Positions 1 through 11,012 are shown, numbered from the stretch's first letter. The stretch: DNA of 45,059 nucleotides from an uncultured Collinsella sp. (GCA_902478365.1 CABSKX010000011.1:1-45059); one strand, 5' to 3'. A program made the numbers and translations. Notes: generated by a model not told the origin, from the letters alone.

Positions 1-2
1 AA

Positions 3-62
3 AAGATCAAGTCGTCCTCGCAGACGCTCAAGCAGGAATACCTCGATACATACGAAGGATGA
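3..62 (+). CDS. 3' end of an unidentified gene (partial)
   Basis: The window opens inside a reading frame that ends at TGA (60-62). The visible 19 residues end in LDTYEG. Codon choice (AAG, ATC, CAG, CTC) fits the other genes here, and this is the most convincing of the three plus-strand frames. The piece is too short to identify. In many bacteria rho lies just upstream of rpmE, but this tail does not obviously resemble a Rho C-terminus, so no product is named. Confidence 0.45.
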   Translation, partial: KIKSSSQTLKQEYLDTYEG

Positions 63-136
63 ATGTGGGGGAGTGTTCGGATGATAGTTGATATTCAAGG
101 GCCAGTTCGTGCTGTGCCGAAAAGACCGTGAACCTT

Positions 137-165
137 TTGTGGGACACGCGGCGCCGTGGTACCAT
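137..165 (+). promoter_or_regulatory. Candidate promoter of rpmE
   Basis: TTGTGG (137-142) and TACCAT (160-165) are separated by 17 nt, a sigma-70-like arrangement. Transcription would start near 172, giving a leader of about 78 nt. The -10 box is imperfect, so this is moderate evidence only. Confidence 0.4.
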
Positions 166-171
166 AGCCGA

Positions 172-248
172 GTTTGTTGTCTTGGTCGGAAACCAAGACG
201 CCTTATGCGCTGATCGGTAACCAGCGCCTGACCAATAAGGAGTCCTAC
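172..248 (+). promoter_or_regulatory. Structured rpmE leader, candidate L31 leader RNA
   Basis: Two hairpins lie directly before rpmE. The first is GTCTTGGT (179-186) paired with ACCAAGAC (192-199), loop CGGAA. The second is GCGCTG (207-212) paired with CAGCGC (222-227). The ribosome site AAGGAG (237-242) follows 10 nt later. Ribosomal-protein leader RNAs for L31, including a Coriobacteria type, are described in the literature. Position and structure suggest this is one, acting by autoregulation. I could not compare it with a covariance model. Confidence 0.55.
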
Positions 249-249
249 C

Positions 250-663
250 ATGAAGCAGGGTATCCATCCCCAGTATGTCGAGTGCACGGTGACGTGCTCC
301 TGCGGCAACACCTTCAAGACGCACGCTACCGTGTCCGAGATGAAGGTTGAGCTTTGCAACGAGTGCCACCCGTTCTACACCGGCCAGCAGAAGTTCGTCG
401 ACACCGGTGGACGCGTCCAGCGCTTCGCCGACAAGTTCGGTGGCGCCGCTGCCGCCCAGCTCAAGAAGGCCGAGGAGGCCAAGGCTGCCAAGGCTGCCAA
501 GGCTGCTGAGGCCGAGGCCGCTCGCAAGGCCGCCGCTGAGGCTAAGGCTGCCGAGAAGGCTAAGCGTGCTGCTAAGTTCGCCGAGGAGGCTGCCAAGCAG
601 GCCGCCGAGGCTCCCGTTGAGGAGGCCGCTGCCGAGGCCGAGACCACCGAGGCTGCTGAGTAA
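250..663 (+). CDS. rpmE: 50S ribosomal protein L31 with Ala/Lys/Glu-rich tail
   Basis: This is ribosomal protein bL31 of the large subunit, near the inter-subunit bridge. Residues 1-70 are a standard zinc-binding L31: MKQGIHPQY start, C16-x-C18, C36-x-x-C39, then HPFYTGQQ and a FVDTGGRVQRF segment. The protein is 137 residues, about twice the usual 70-80. Residues 72-137 are an Ala-rich, charged, probably helical or disordered tail (repeats such as KAAKAAKAAE). The ATG at 250 has AAGGAG 7 nt upstream. The gene is monocistronic: its own leader lies before it and a strong terminator follows 37 nt after the stop. L31 identity is certain; the role of the tail is unknown. Confidence 0.95.
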   Translation: MKQGIHPQYVECTVTCSCGNTFKTHATVSEMKVELCNECHPFYTGQQKFVDTGGRVQRFADKFGGAAAAQLKKAEEAKAAKAAKAAEAEAARKAAAEAKAAEKAKRAAKFAEEAAKQAAEAPVEEAAAEAETTEAAE

Positions 664-700
664 ATAGCTCGCCGCGGAATCGCTCGCATTCATGGCATAA

Positions 701-740
701 GGGCCGCGCATCCGTTTGGGTGCGCGGCCCTTTTCTTTTT
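701..740 (+). terminator. Intrinsic terminator after rpmE
   Basis: GGGCCGCGCA (701-710) pairs with TGCGCGGCCC (721-730), loop of 10 nt, followed by TTTTCTTTTT. Confidence 0.9.
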
Positions 741-810
741 ATTGGTGCAGGCTAACCCGTTCCCATTGCACCAGATTGGTGCGAAGGGGACGGGTTGGTT
801 TGCACCAAAT
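741..810. repeat. Nested palindrome between rpmE and secA
   Basis: An inner near-perfect hairpin (754-796; arms of 19 nt beginning AACCCGTTCCC and ending GGGGACGGGTT) sits inside an outer pair, ATTGGTGCA (741-749) with TGCACCAAA (801-809). The whole segment folds into one long stem. A related element with GGTGCA and GGGGACAGGT parts is at 38071-38117. Confidence 0.7.
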
Positions 811-839
811 GGCAGAGTGACGGCGTTTTCCCAGATAAA

Positions 840-874
840 ACCTGCCAAAATAAACCAGTCCCTTTTTGGCAGGT
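840..874. repeat. 35-nt hairpin repeat, family C copy 1
   Basis: ACCTGCCAAAA (840-850) pairs with TTTTGGCAGGT (864-874). A sequence of the same 35-nt length and the same AAATAAA centre recurs at 14366-14400 upstream of the serine recombinase gene, so this is a dispersed repeat and not a terminator. Confidence 0.65.
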
Positions 875-1009
875 CGGTCGGGTCGTAGTTATTACGTGGC
901 GGTCGAGGTCGACCGTATAGGCCGCGTCCTGTTTGGCTAAAGTACATTTATCTGTGTTTAACTCGCCCGAGGCTGCATGGCGCGGGCGATGGCCAAAAAG
1001 GAAAACCAC

Positions 1010-3816
<2,807 letters not shown>

Positions 3817-3817
<1 letters not shown>

Positions 3818-4965
3818 TGGTCGAGGCTTTAGAGGTAACGCCCGCCGAGCTCGACGCGTTTGCGGACCGGCTCGGCGAGGTCGAGTCGTATCTTCATTTG
3901 GACGAGAAGCGCACGCGCGTGACCGAGCTCGAGGCCAAAAGCGTGGCCCCTGGCTTTTGGGATGATGCCGACGCCGCTCGCGCCACCATGGAGGAGATCG
4001 CTCGCGCCAAGGAAGATATCGCTGCCGTGGATACCGCGCGCGGCGAGCTATCTGACGCCCGTGCGGCGCTGGAGCTTGCCGAGGAGATGGGCGACGACCC
4101 CGATGCCGCCGCATTGCGCGAGGAGGCTGCCGCTACGGCAAAACGCCTGGCCCGCGCAATCGACGATCTCGAGCTTTCGAGCTGGTTTACCGGTGAGTTC
4201 GATCACGGCGACGCGATTGTGACCATCAAGCCCGGACAGGGTGGCCTGGAGGCGCAGGACTGGACCTTCATGCTCTTTAAGATGTACATGAAGTACTGCC
4301 AGCGTCGCGGCTGGAAGGTCACCATTAACGACTGCCCCGCGGCTGAGGTCATCGGCATCGACCGTGCGACCTTTACCGTCGAGGGCAAGGACGCGTTTGG
4401 CATGCTGCGTGCCGAGGCCGGTGTGCACCGCTTGGTGCGCATTAGCCCCACCGACGACAAGAAGCGCCGCCAGACCACTTTTGCCGGCGTCGAGGTCATC
4501 CCCGTGCTGCCTGACGATATCGACATCGAGATCAGTCCCGACGATATCCGCGTGGACGTGTATCACGCGAGCGGCCCGGGCGGCCAGGGCGTCAACACCA
4601 CCGACTCCGCCGTACGCGTGACGCATTTTCCCAGCGGCATCGTTGTCACTTGCCAAAACGAGCGCAGCCAGATTCAGAACAAGGCCGCGTGCATGCAGAT
4701 TCTCAAGGCCCGTCTGTACGAGATCGAGCTTGAGAAGCGCGCCGAGGCGCTCGACGAGATTCGTGGACCCAAGACCACGATCGGGTTTGGTAACCAGATT
4801 CGCAGCTACGTGCTCTACCCGTATCAGATGGTCAAGGACCTGCGTACGGGCGTGGAGACCAGCAACGTCGAGGCCGTTCTCGACGATGGCGATCTGGATC
4901 CGTTTGTGATCGGCTACCATCGCTGGGCAACCGGCAACGCCGATGCGGAAGGCTCGGACGCCTAG
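3817..4965 (+). CDS. prfB: Peptide chain release factor 2
   Basis: RF2 releases the finished peptide at UGA and UAA codons. The 382-residue protein has an N-terminal helical domain, the GPGGQ peptidyl-hydrolysis motif (GGQ 255-257) and the codon-recognition domain. The start ATG at 3817 overlaps the secA stop by one base and has AGGAA 6 nt upstream. The frame is continuous: where many bacteria carry a programmed frameshift (around YLHLD) there is no in-frame TGA, so no autoregulatory frameshift here. The tripeptide that normally reads S-P-F reads S210-P211-T212. RF1 proteins carry P-x-T at this place, so the third position is RF1-like, but the overall fit and the S-P are RF2. Confidence 0.93.
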
Positions 4966-5054
4966 GCACATGGTTGGCTCCGGGTCGATGCAAACACTTC
5001 GCAGGGGTGGTATTTGCTCGATGAATCGGTAGAATCGAATACAGCAAGAAGTTC

Positions 5055-5083
5055 AAAGCGCACTCGTTTGGGTGCGCTTTTTT
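5055..5083 (+). terminator. Intrinsic terminator between prfB and the YitT gene
   Basis: AAAGCGCAC (5055-5063) pairs with GTGCGCTTT (5072-5080) and is followed by TTT. The ribosome site of the next gene begins immediately afterwards (GAGGGAGG, 5084-5091). A TAGAAT box at 5030-5035 lies before the hairpin, so transcripts starting there would have to read through it. Confidence 0.75.
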
Positions 5084-5095
5084 GAGGGAGGCAGC

Positions 5096-5986
5096 ATGGC
5101 ATATCGTCTGGACATCAAGCGCATTCTTTCGCTGAACTTCTTTCACGATCTACCCAAGATTATGCTGGGCTGCGCTCTGGCCGCTATCGCGACGGACCTG
5201 TTTTTGATCCCCAACGGTCTTGCTGCCGGCGGCGTTACGGGTCTCGCCACGATTATCCAGGCGGTCGGCGCCTCGCATGGCATATCGCTTCCCGTCGGTA
5301 TCCAGACCATCGTGATGAATGCCTTGCTGCTGCTGGTCGTTATGCGCGAGGGTGGCATGTTCTACGTGGTACAGACGGCGACGGGCTTTGTGCTGCTGGG
5401 CTTTTTCACCGACCTGTTCGCTCCGTTCGTGGCGCCGCTGGCGCATTCCGATCTGATGCTGCCCGCCATGTGGGGCGGCATTATCACGGGCATCGGCTAC
5501 GGCATGGTGCTGCGTGCCGGTGCCAACACTGGCGGCTCAGACACCATCGGTCAGATTATCTCGCGCAACGCATCGCTGCCGGTTGGCTCGACCGTCATGG
5601 CGATCGATGTTGCCGTGTGCGCGCTGTCGGCCCCAGTCTTTTCGGTCGAAAACGCGCTGTATGCGGGCCTTTCGATGGTCGTTAGCGGCTACGTGATCGA
5701 TGCCGTGGTCGACGGCGGCAACAGGCGCCGTATGGTGCTCATCATCTCGGACAAGTTTCCCGATATCGCGGCCGACATCATGTATGGCTTGGGTCGCGGC
5801 TGCACCAAGTTTAAGGCGACCGGCATGTACTCGGGTGCCGAGAAGCCAGTGATCATGGTAATCGTGATTCGTCGCGAACTCAACACACTCAAGACGATCG
5901 TGCGCGAGCGCGACCCGCGCGCTATCGTGACGGTGGCCGATGTCACGGAGACCTTCGGTGAGGGCTTCAAGGACATTAACGCGTAG
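5096..5986 (+). CDS. YitT family integral membrane protein (DUF2179)
   Basis: A 296-residue polytopic membrane protein of the YitT/DUF161 family. The N-terminal two thirds hold about five hydrophobic segments (for example IMLGCALAAIATDLFLI and the stretch around LLLLVVMREGGMFYVV), with the family-type GLAAGGVTGLATI and GGSDTIGQI segments. The C-terminal 60-70 residues (from RRMVLIISDK) match the soluble DUF2179 domain. Function in this family is not established; a transporter role is often assumed. The ATG at 5096 has GGGAGG 4 nt upstream; an earlier in-frame GTG at 5072 lies inside the preceding terminator and is rejected. No partner gene is evident. Confidence 0.88.
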   Translation: MAYRLDIKRILSLNFFHDLPKIMLGCALAAIATDLFLIPNGLAAGGVTGLATIIQAVGASHGISLPVGIQTIVMNALLLLVVMREGGMFYVVQTATGFVLLGFFTDLFAPFVAPLAHSDLMLPAMWGGIITGIGYGMVLRAGANTGGSDTIGQIISRNASLPVGSTVMAIDVAVCALSAPVFSVENALYAGLSMVVSGYVIDAVVDGGNRRRMVLIISDKFPDIAADIMYGLGRGCTKFKATGMYSGAEKPVIMVIVIRRELNTLKTIVRERDPRAIVTVADVTETFGEGFKDINA

Positions 5987-6193
5987 GGTCGACTGCGTTC
6001 CATCCAAAAGACGTTCACATTGATAAACCGTTTCATCAGCGGTTCTGCCTGCTAAATTGCTCAAATAATGATAAATACTCTGGTAAAGCTTCCGGTTTCC
6101 AGCATAATGAATGGCGTACGTGCATCGCGGCTGGGTTGGGACGACCTTCTGTGCCGTGCGCATCTTGTCTAAAGAGGATGAAAGGAAGGCACA

Positions 6194-7024
6194 ATGAGCG
6201 ACGAAGAGCTCAAAAAGGTTGCCAACGAGGTAAGGAAGGGCATCGTCACCGGCGTGCACGCTGCCAAGTCCGGCCATCCGGGCGGTTCGCTCGGCGCTGC
6301 CGACATCATGACCTATCTGTACTTTGAGGAAATGAACGTCGACCCGGCCGACCCCCGCAAGGCCGACCGCGATCGCTTCGTGCTTTCCAAGGGCCACTGC
6401 GCGCCTGGTCTGTACGCCGTGCTCGCCGAGCGCGGGTTCTTCCCCAAGGAGGATCTCGAGACGCTGCGCCACATCGGCAGCCATCTGCAGGGCCACCCCA
6501 ACATGAACGACACCCCGGGCGTCGACATGTCCACCGGCTCGCTCGGTCAGGGCATCTCCGCCGCTGTGGGCATGGCCGTTGCCGCCAAGCACTGGGGCGA
6601 TACTTACCGCACGTACGCCCTGCTGGGCGACGGCGAGAGCGAGGAAGGCCAGGTCTGGGAGGCCGCCATGTTTGCCGGCAACCAGCAGCTCGACAACCTC
6701 TGCGTGATCGTCGACCACAACGGCTTGCAGATCGACGGCCCCGTCGAGGAGGTCAACGACCCCATGCCGCTCGCCGACAAGTTCCGCGCCTTCAAATTCC
6801 ACGTGGTGGAGCTCGCCGACGGCAACGACTTCGATCAGATCCGCGCCGCCTTTGCCGAGGCCCGCGCCACCAAGGGTCAGCCGACTGCCATTATCGCCGA
6901 GACCATGAAGGGCAAGGGCGTCTCCTTTATGGAGAACCAGGTGGGTTGGCACGGTAAGGCCCCCAACGATGAACAGTTTGAGCAGGCCATGGCAGAGCTC
7001 ACGGCCGCCGGAGAGGAGCTCTAG
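6194..7024 (+). CDS. Transketolase, N-terminal (TPP-binding) subunit
   Basis: First half of a split transketolase, which moves two-carbon ketol units between sugar phosphates in the non-oxidative pentose phosphate pathway. The 276 residues cover the thiamine-diphosphate pyrophosphate domain: SGHPGGSLGAAD near the N-terminus, KGHCAPGLYAVL, STGSLGQGISAAVGMA, and the cofactor motif GDGESEEGQVWEA with the downstream DHNGLQIDG. The start ATG has AAGGAAGG about 5 nt upstream. The 207-nt gap before it contains no terminator I can see; CATAAT at 6103-6108 is a possible -10 box. The C-terminal partner begins one base after this stop, so the two are co-translated and should form the active heterotetramer. 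Confidence 0.93.
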   Translation: MSDEELKKVANEVRKGIVTGVHAAKSGHPGGSLGAADIMTYLYFEEMNVDPADPRKADRDRFVLSKGHCAPGLYAVLAERGFFPKEDLETLRHIGSHLQGHPNMNDTPGVDMSTGSLGQGISAAVGMAVAAKHWGDTYRTYALLGDGESEEGQVWEAAMFAGNQQLDNLCVIVDHNGLQIDGPVEEVNDPMPLADKFRAFKFHVVELADGNDFDQIRAAFAEARATKGQPTAIIAETMKGKGVSFMENQVGWHGKAPNDEQFEQAMAELTAAGEEL

Positions 7025-7025
7025 G

Positions 7026-7967
7026 ATGGCAGACGTCAAGAAAATCGCCACGCGCGTAAGCTACGGCGAGGCCCTCGTCGAGCTCGCCAACGAGCACGAT
7101 GACTTTGTGGTCCTCGACGCCGACCTGGCCGCCGCCACGCAGACTGGCAAGTTCAAGGCAGCCTGCCCCGATCGCTTCTTCGATGTGGGCATTGCCGAGA
7201 GCAACCTGATGGGTGTTGCCGCCGGTATCGCAACCACCGGCCGCGTTGCCTTCGCGAGCAGCTTTGCCATGTTCGCCGCCGGCCGCGCCTTTGAGCAGGT
7301 CCGCAATTCCATCGGCTACCCGCACCTTAACGTTAAGATCGGTGCCACGCACGCCGGTATCTCGGTGGGCGAGGATGGCGCCACGCACCAGTGCTGCGAG
7401 GATATCGCCCTCATGCGTGTTATCCCCGGCATGACCGTGATTGTTCCCGCCGACGACGTCGAGGCCCGCGCCGTGACGCGCGCCGCCTACGAGTGCGACG
7501 GCCCCGTGTACATGCGCTTTGCCCGTCTGGCCTCGCCGGTCATCAACGATTCCGAGACCTACAAGTTCGAGCTGGGCAAGGGCATCGTCATGCGCGAGGG
7601 CGCCGACGTGACCATCATTGCCTGCGGCCTGATGGTCGGCGAGGCGCTCGAGGCCGCTGAGCAGCTTGCTGCCGAGGGCATCGATGCCGAGGTCATCAAC
7701 ATGCACACCATCAAGCCCATCGATGCCGACCTGATCGTCAAGAGCGCCACCAAGACCGGCCACGTCGTGACCGTCGAGGAGCACTCCGTGATCGGTGGCC
7801 TGGGCAGCGCCGTTGCCGATGTCCTGTGCGAGCAGTGCCCGACGCCGCTTAAGAAGATCGGCGTCAACGACACCTTCGGCGAGTCCGGCCCGGGTGCCGA
7901 GCTCCTGCACAGGTACGGCCTGGACGCCGCCAACATCGTGGCAACCACCAAGGAGTTCTTGGCCTAA
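7026..7967 (+). CDS. Transketolase, C-terminal (pyrimidine-binding) subunit
   Basis: Second half of the split transketolase (313 residues). It holds the pyrimidine-binding domain with the expected catalytic Glu in FDVGIAESNLMGVAAG, then GATHAGISVGEDGATHQ and the C-terminal domain (INMHTIKPIDADLI, VTVEEHSVIGGLGSAV). It is separated from the N-terminal gene by one nucleotide, with GGAGAGGAG as ribosome site inside the upstream gene. A shared bidirectional terminator follows. Split transketolases of this kind are common in Actinomycetota, Firmicutes and archaea. A general dehydrogenase E1-beta is less likely because the partner is a clear transketolase N-half. Confidence 0.93.
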   Translation: MADVKKIATRVSYGEALVELANEHDDFVVLDADLAAATQTGKFKAACPDRFFDVGIAESNLMGVAAGIATTGRVAFASSFAMFAAGRAFEQVRNSIGYPHLNVKIGATHAGISVGEDGATHQCCEDIALMRVIPGMTVIVPADDVEARAVTRAAYECDGPVYMRFARLASPVINDSETYKFELGKGIVMREGADVTIIACGLMVGEALEAAEQLAAEGIDAEVINMHTIKPIDADLIVKSATKTGHVVTVEEHSVIGGLGSAVADVLCEQCPTPLKKIGVNDTFGESGPGAELLHRYGLDAANIVATTKEFLA

Positions 7968-8022
7968 GGCGTTTTTGCGTTGGCCTTACCTTGAGAGCCG
8001 TTCCCGCATTGGGCAATAAATA

Positions 8023-8060
8023 AGCCGGGGTGCCTTTCGTGTGGAGGCACCCCGGCTTTG
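8023..8060. terminator. Bidirectional terminator between converging genes
   Basis: AGCCGGGGTGCC (8023-8034) pairs with GGCACCCCGGCT (8046-8057). TTTGTGTTT follows on the plus strand and TTATTTATT on the minus strand, so it can end both the transketolase operon and the minus-strand gene at 8085. Confidence 0.85.
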
Positions 8061-8084
8061 TGTTTGGGGGAGGCAGAGAAGGGG

Positions 8085-9371
8085 CTAGAGGAGCTTTAGA
8101 CTTGGTGTCAGCGCATCTTGCATGGCCTTGTCCTGCTGTGCTAATTCATCGCTACTGTGGCTATCTTCTGATGCGAGGAAGTCCGAGAGGATTTTGCTGT
8201 ATGAGACTGTGCCAAGGCTCTGTAGATCCGTGAGCTCGGTCGCCTCCTCTTCTGATACGCTATCGGAATAATGGCTACTGCCAAAATATTTTTTACTGTG
8301 AGCCTCATCTGCGGCGACATAAGACCAACGAGTTCGACCGAGTCGAACGAAGAAGTTGTCACTTAACGGCACTATCTTAATTGCGCCGCCGGCAACGTCC
8401 CCCATATTGCGATCGGGGTTAGCAGACCCGATGAGCGCGATGACAACTCTACTGGGGTAGAGCTTTGATCGGACGGTGATCGTGTCTCCGTCGACTTCCA
8501 CTGTCACCCTACCATCCCAGTACTCGGGCAGGTCGACACTGAAGGTTTGGGCCTCGATGTGGCGTGCGGCGGCTTTGCGCTGTTCCTCGGCTTGGCGCGC
8601 CGCTTCCTCTTCGGCGGCTTTCTTGGCCGCGACGGCGGTGTCGCGGCGGTTCGTTGCGGCGTGTTGCAGCGCATCGACGTTGGGTGCGTCCTTGCCCTTG
8701 TATGCCATGGTGAGCGTCACGGCGTCGTTGATCTCGTCGTCGGTCACGTCGACAGCATCGATGGGCGTAAAGTCCAAAACCGAATCCTGCTCGGCGAGTT
8801 CTGCCAAGTCGATCTTCTCGCCCTTAACAAAAGCGTCGTCGATCGTAAGCTCGGCCTTTGTGCAAGGCACCTGGTAGATAGTGCCATCGGCGGCGATGGG
8901 GGAGCCCGCCGCCTTGAGCGTGTACTTGCCCTGGATAAGCTTGATGCCCGAGCCGTCGGAAGCGACATATTCGACCTTGTCGACCTTCTTTCCGTCGACC
9001 GTCTTGCCCTTTACGCGCACCGGCACACGCGAGGCGCCGTTATCGGTGTCCCACCCTTCAGCCTTTACGCTCACCACGAGCGCATGCTTGGAATGCGCCG
9101 ACTCATACTGCTCCTGCTCCTGAACATGCTGCTGATACAGGTGATACGCCAGCCCGCCGCCCCCGCCAACAGCAAGTATCGCCGCGCAGACGATAGCGAT
9201 TACGACGCTCTTCTTGGGCTTCTTGCTGGGGGCGGGCGAACCCACAGGTGCCGGCGCAACCGCAGGTTCGGCTACGGGCATAGTCTTTGGCCCATCAGCA
9301 AGCGCGGCTCCGCATCCCACGCAAAACCGTGCACCATCAGCAAGCTCAGCACCACAATACGGACAAACCAT
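8085..9371 (-). CDS. Zinc-ribbon membrane-anchored protein, function unknown
   Basis: A 428-residue protein with an N-terminal zinc ribbon (MVCPYCGAELADG, then FCVGCG), a Pro/Ala-rich linker, and one transmembrane helix near residues 55-77 (SVVIAIVCAAILAVGGGGG). A long outer region follows, containing a charged helical stretch rich in A, E and Q (around AAEEEAARQAEEQRKAA). The layout recalls the TcaA/YvbJ-type zinc-ribbon surface proteins, but the outer domains are not ones I can name. Start: of the first two methionines, the second (9371) has GGAGG 5 nt upstream, so the first is rejected. It is a single-gene unit ending at the shared terminator. A role in envelope sensing is only inference. 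Confidence 0.8.
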   Translation of the reverse strand: MVCPYCGAELADGARFCVGCGAALADGPKTMPVAEPAVAPAPVGSPAPSKKPKKSVVIAIVCAAILAVGGGGGLAYHLYQQHVQEQEQYESAHSKHALVVSVKAEGWDTDNGASRVPVRVKGKTVDGKKVDKVEYVASDGSGIKLIQGKYTLKAAGSPIAADGTIYQVPCTKAELTIDDAFVKGEKIDLAELAEQDSVLDFTPIDAVDVTDDEINDAVTLTMAYKGKDAPNVDALQHAATNRRDTAVAAKKAAEEEAARQAEEQRKAAARHIEAQTFSVDLPEYWDGRVTVEVDGDTITVRSKLYPSRVVIALIGSANPDRNMGDVAGGAIKIVPLSDNFFVRLGRTRWSYVAADEAHSKKYFGSSHYSDSVSEEEATELTDLQSLGTVSYSKILSDFLASEDSHSSDELAQQDKAMQDALTPSLKLL

Positions 9372-9465
9372 ACCAACCTCCAGCGAGCCTAGAACCATCC
9401 ATCTATCTAACTCAACTGTAAAGCGATATCCCTAACCAAAGTTGCGCAACAATGAGCCCCAATAT

Positions 9466-9534
9466 AAGTTGCGGTGAAATAGGGACTGATTAGGGCTTTT
9501 AACCGCTAAAACAGTCCCTATTTCACCGCAACTT
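9466..9534. repeat. Perfect 23-bp inverted repeat, family B copy 1
   Basis: The left arm starts AAGTTGCGGTGAAATAGGG (9466-9488), the right arm is 9512-9534, and the loop is 23 nt. Pairing is perfect over 23 bp. Two further copies lie at 23284-23351 and 38478-38542. Measured from GTTGCGG to CCGCAAC, all three are exactly 65 nt long but differ in the centre. Confidence 0.8.
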
Positions 9535-9559
9535 CTAAAGAGCCCCCTTAGTAGCCGCA

Positions 9560-9687
9560 GGCCGGGCACAGGGTTACCTCCCAAATCTTTCCGCAGCGCA
9601 GGCCGGCGTTTGTCCGCAGCTCCGCAGGAGCAGGACAAATGCCGGCCATGCGCGAGGACGATTTGGGAGGTAACCCTGTGCCCGGCC
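9560..9687. repeat. 128-nt nested cruciform upstream of ftsE
   Basis: The outer arms are perfectly complementary over 27 nt (9560-9586 with 9661-9687; start GGCCGGGCACAGGG). Inside lie a second pair of 15 nt with one mismatch (GGCCGGCGTTTGTCC at 9601-9615 with 9633-9647) and a central GCTCC/GGAGC. Together with the preceding element it fills most of the 420-nt gap 9372-9791. The rest holds a TAAAAT box (9741-9746), a possible -10 for ftsE. Confidence 0.75.
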
Positions 9688-9791
9688 GGACAGATCCCAA
9701 AGCCCGCCATGCTTCTTATGTGCAGCAAAGGCAATGCTGCTAAAATACAAAGCGCTCATGTAGTTTAAACGCACGACGATAAGGAGCACCA

Positions 9792-11012
9792 GTGGGTAAC
9801 CACTTCCGTACCTCCGGTGCGGGCGATGAAGCCCCCATGACGCAGCCGAGCGTCGCGGGCAGTCGTTTCGCCACTCCGGATTCAGAGGATCAGCTGTTTA
9901 GCCCGATCCCCGCACAGCCGGCAGATCAGGCACAGCCGGCGGCAGATCCCTTTGCCTACAACCCCAACAACGATGTTGCGCTTTCCGGCACGGCGGGCTT
10001 TGAGCCCGTTCAGGCGGTGACCGCCCGTGTGGCTCAGCCTCAGATGAGCGCCGCCACGCCGCAGCCTACTATGGCCGGCATCCCCGGCCCCATGGCCCCT
10101 GCGGCTCCCGCGCCGCAGCCCGCGCAGTCCGGTCTTTTTGCCGGCATTCCCGACCCCACGCAGCCTGCGGCTCCCGTGGTCGAGCGCGATCAGGCCGCCG
10201 AGGTCGCAAGCCTCGACAACGCGCTCAACAACCCCGACTTCACGTCGGTGTTTGCGCCCATCGACCCGCAGGCCAGCCGCAAAAAGATGGCCAAGCAGGC
10301 CGGCGTCGAGCCCGTCATCCTTATGGAGCACGTCACCAAGATCTATCCGGCACAGCCCAACAAGCCCGCACTCGACGACATCAACATCGAGATCTATCCG
10401 GGCGAGTTCGTCTTTTTGGTCGGTCACTCCGGCTCGGGCAAGACCACGCTGCTGTCGACGCTCAACCGCGACGTCAAGCCCACAAGCGGTCGCATTTTGG
10501 TCGCCGGCCAGGATCTCATGAAGATCAAGAACCGCAAGGTTCCGTTCCTGCGTCGTCAGATTGGCGCCGTGTTCCAGGACTTTAAGCTCCTGCCGCAAAA
10601 GACTGCCTACGAAAACGTGGCGTTTGCCCTGCAGTGCATCGGCAAGCCCAAGGGCGTCATTCGCAGCCAGGTGCCCGAGGTGCTGCGTCTGGTCGGTCTG
10701 GCCGACCAGATGGACTCGCTGCCCGATCAGCTTTCCGGTGGCGAGCAGCAGCGCGTGGCCGTTGCCCGCGCTATGGTCAACCGCCCGCCGCTGCTGATTT
10801 GCGACGAGCCCACGGGCAACCTCGACCCGGCGATTTCGCTGGGCATCATGAAGCTGCTCGAGCGCATTAACCGCACCGGTACCACCGTGATCGTCGCTAC
10901 GCACGACCGCGAGATGGTCGATAGCATGCACCGTCGCGTGATCGCCCTCGAGGGCGGCCACGTAATCCGCGACCAGGAGAGGGGAGGTTACGGCAACTAT
11001 GGCACCAACTAA
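9792..11012 (+). CDS. ftsE: Cell-division ABC transporter ATPase FtsE with long N-terminal extension
   Basis: FtsE is the cytoplasmic ATPase of FtsEX, which couples the division ring to peptidoglycan hydrolases. The ABC domain starts near residue 175 and shows Walker A GHSGSGKTT (211-219), signature LSGGEQQRVAVARAM and Walker B LLICDEPTGNLD, with the FtsE-typical NRDVKPTSG stretch. The protein is 406 residues where FtsE is usually about 220-230. Residues 1-170 are a Pro/Ala/Gln-rich low-complexity extension ending in a basic SRKKMAKQ segment. The GTG start at 9792 has AAGGAG 5 nt upstream; the next in-frame ATG (9837) has no ribosome site. The gene overlaps ftsX by 14 nt. Confidence 0.93.
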   Translation: MGNHFRTSGAGDEAPMTQPSVAGSRFATPDSEDQLFSPIPAQPADQAQPAADPFAYNPNNDVALSGTAGFEPVQAVTARVAQPQMSAATPQPTMAGIPGPMAPAAPAPQPAQSGLFAGIPDPTQPAAPVVERDQAAEVASLDNALNNPDFTSVFAPIDPQASRKKMAKQAGVEPVILMEHVTKIYPAQPNKPALDDINIEIYPGEFVFLVGHSGSGKTTLLSTLNRDVKPTSGRILVAGQDLMKIKNRKVPFLRRQIGAVFQDFKLLPQKTAYENVAFALQCIGKPKGVIRSQVPEVLRLVGLADQMDSLPDQLSGGEQQRVAVARAMVNRPPLLICDEPTGNLDPAISLGIMKLLERINRTGTTVIVATHDREMVDSMHRRVIALEGGHVIRDQERGGYGNYGTN

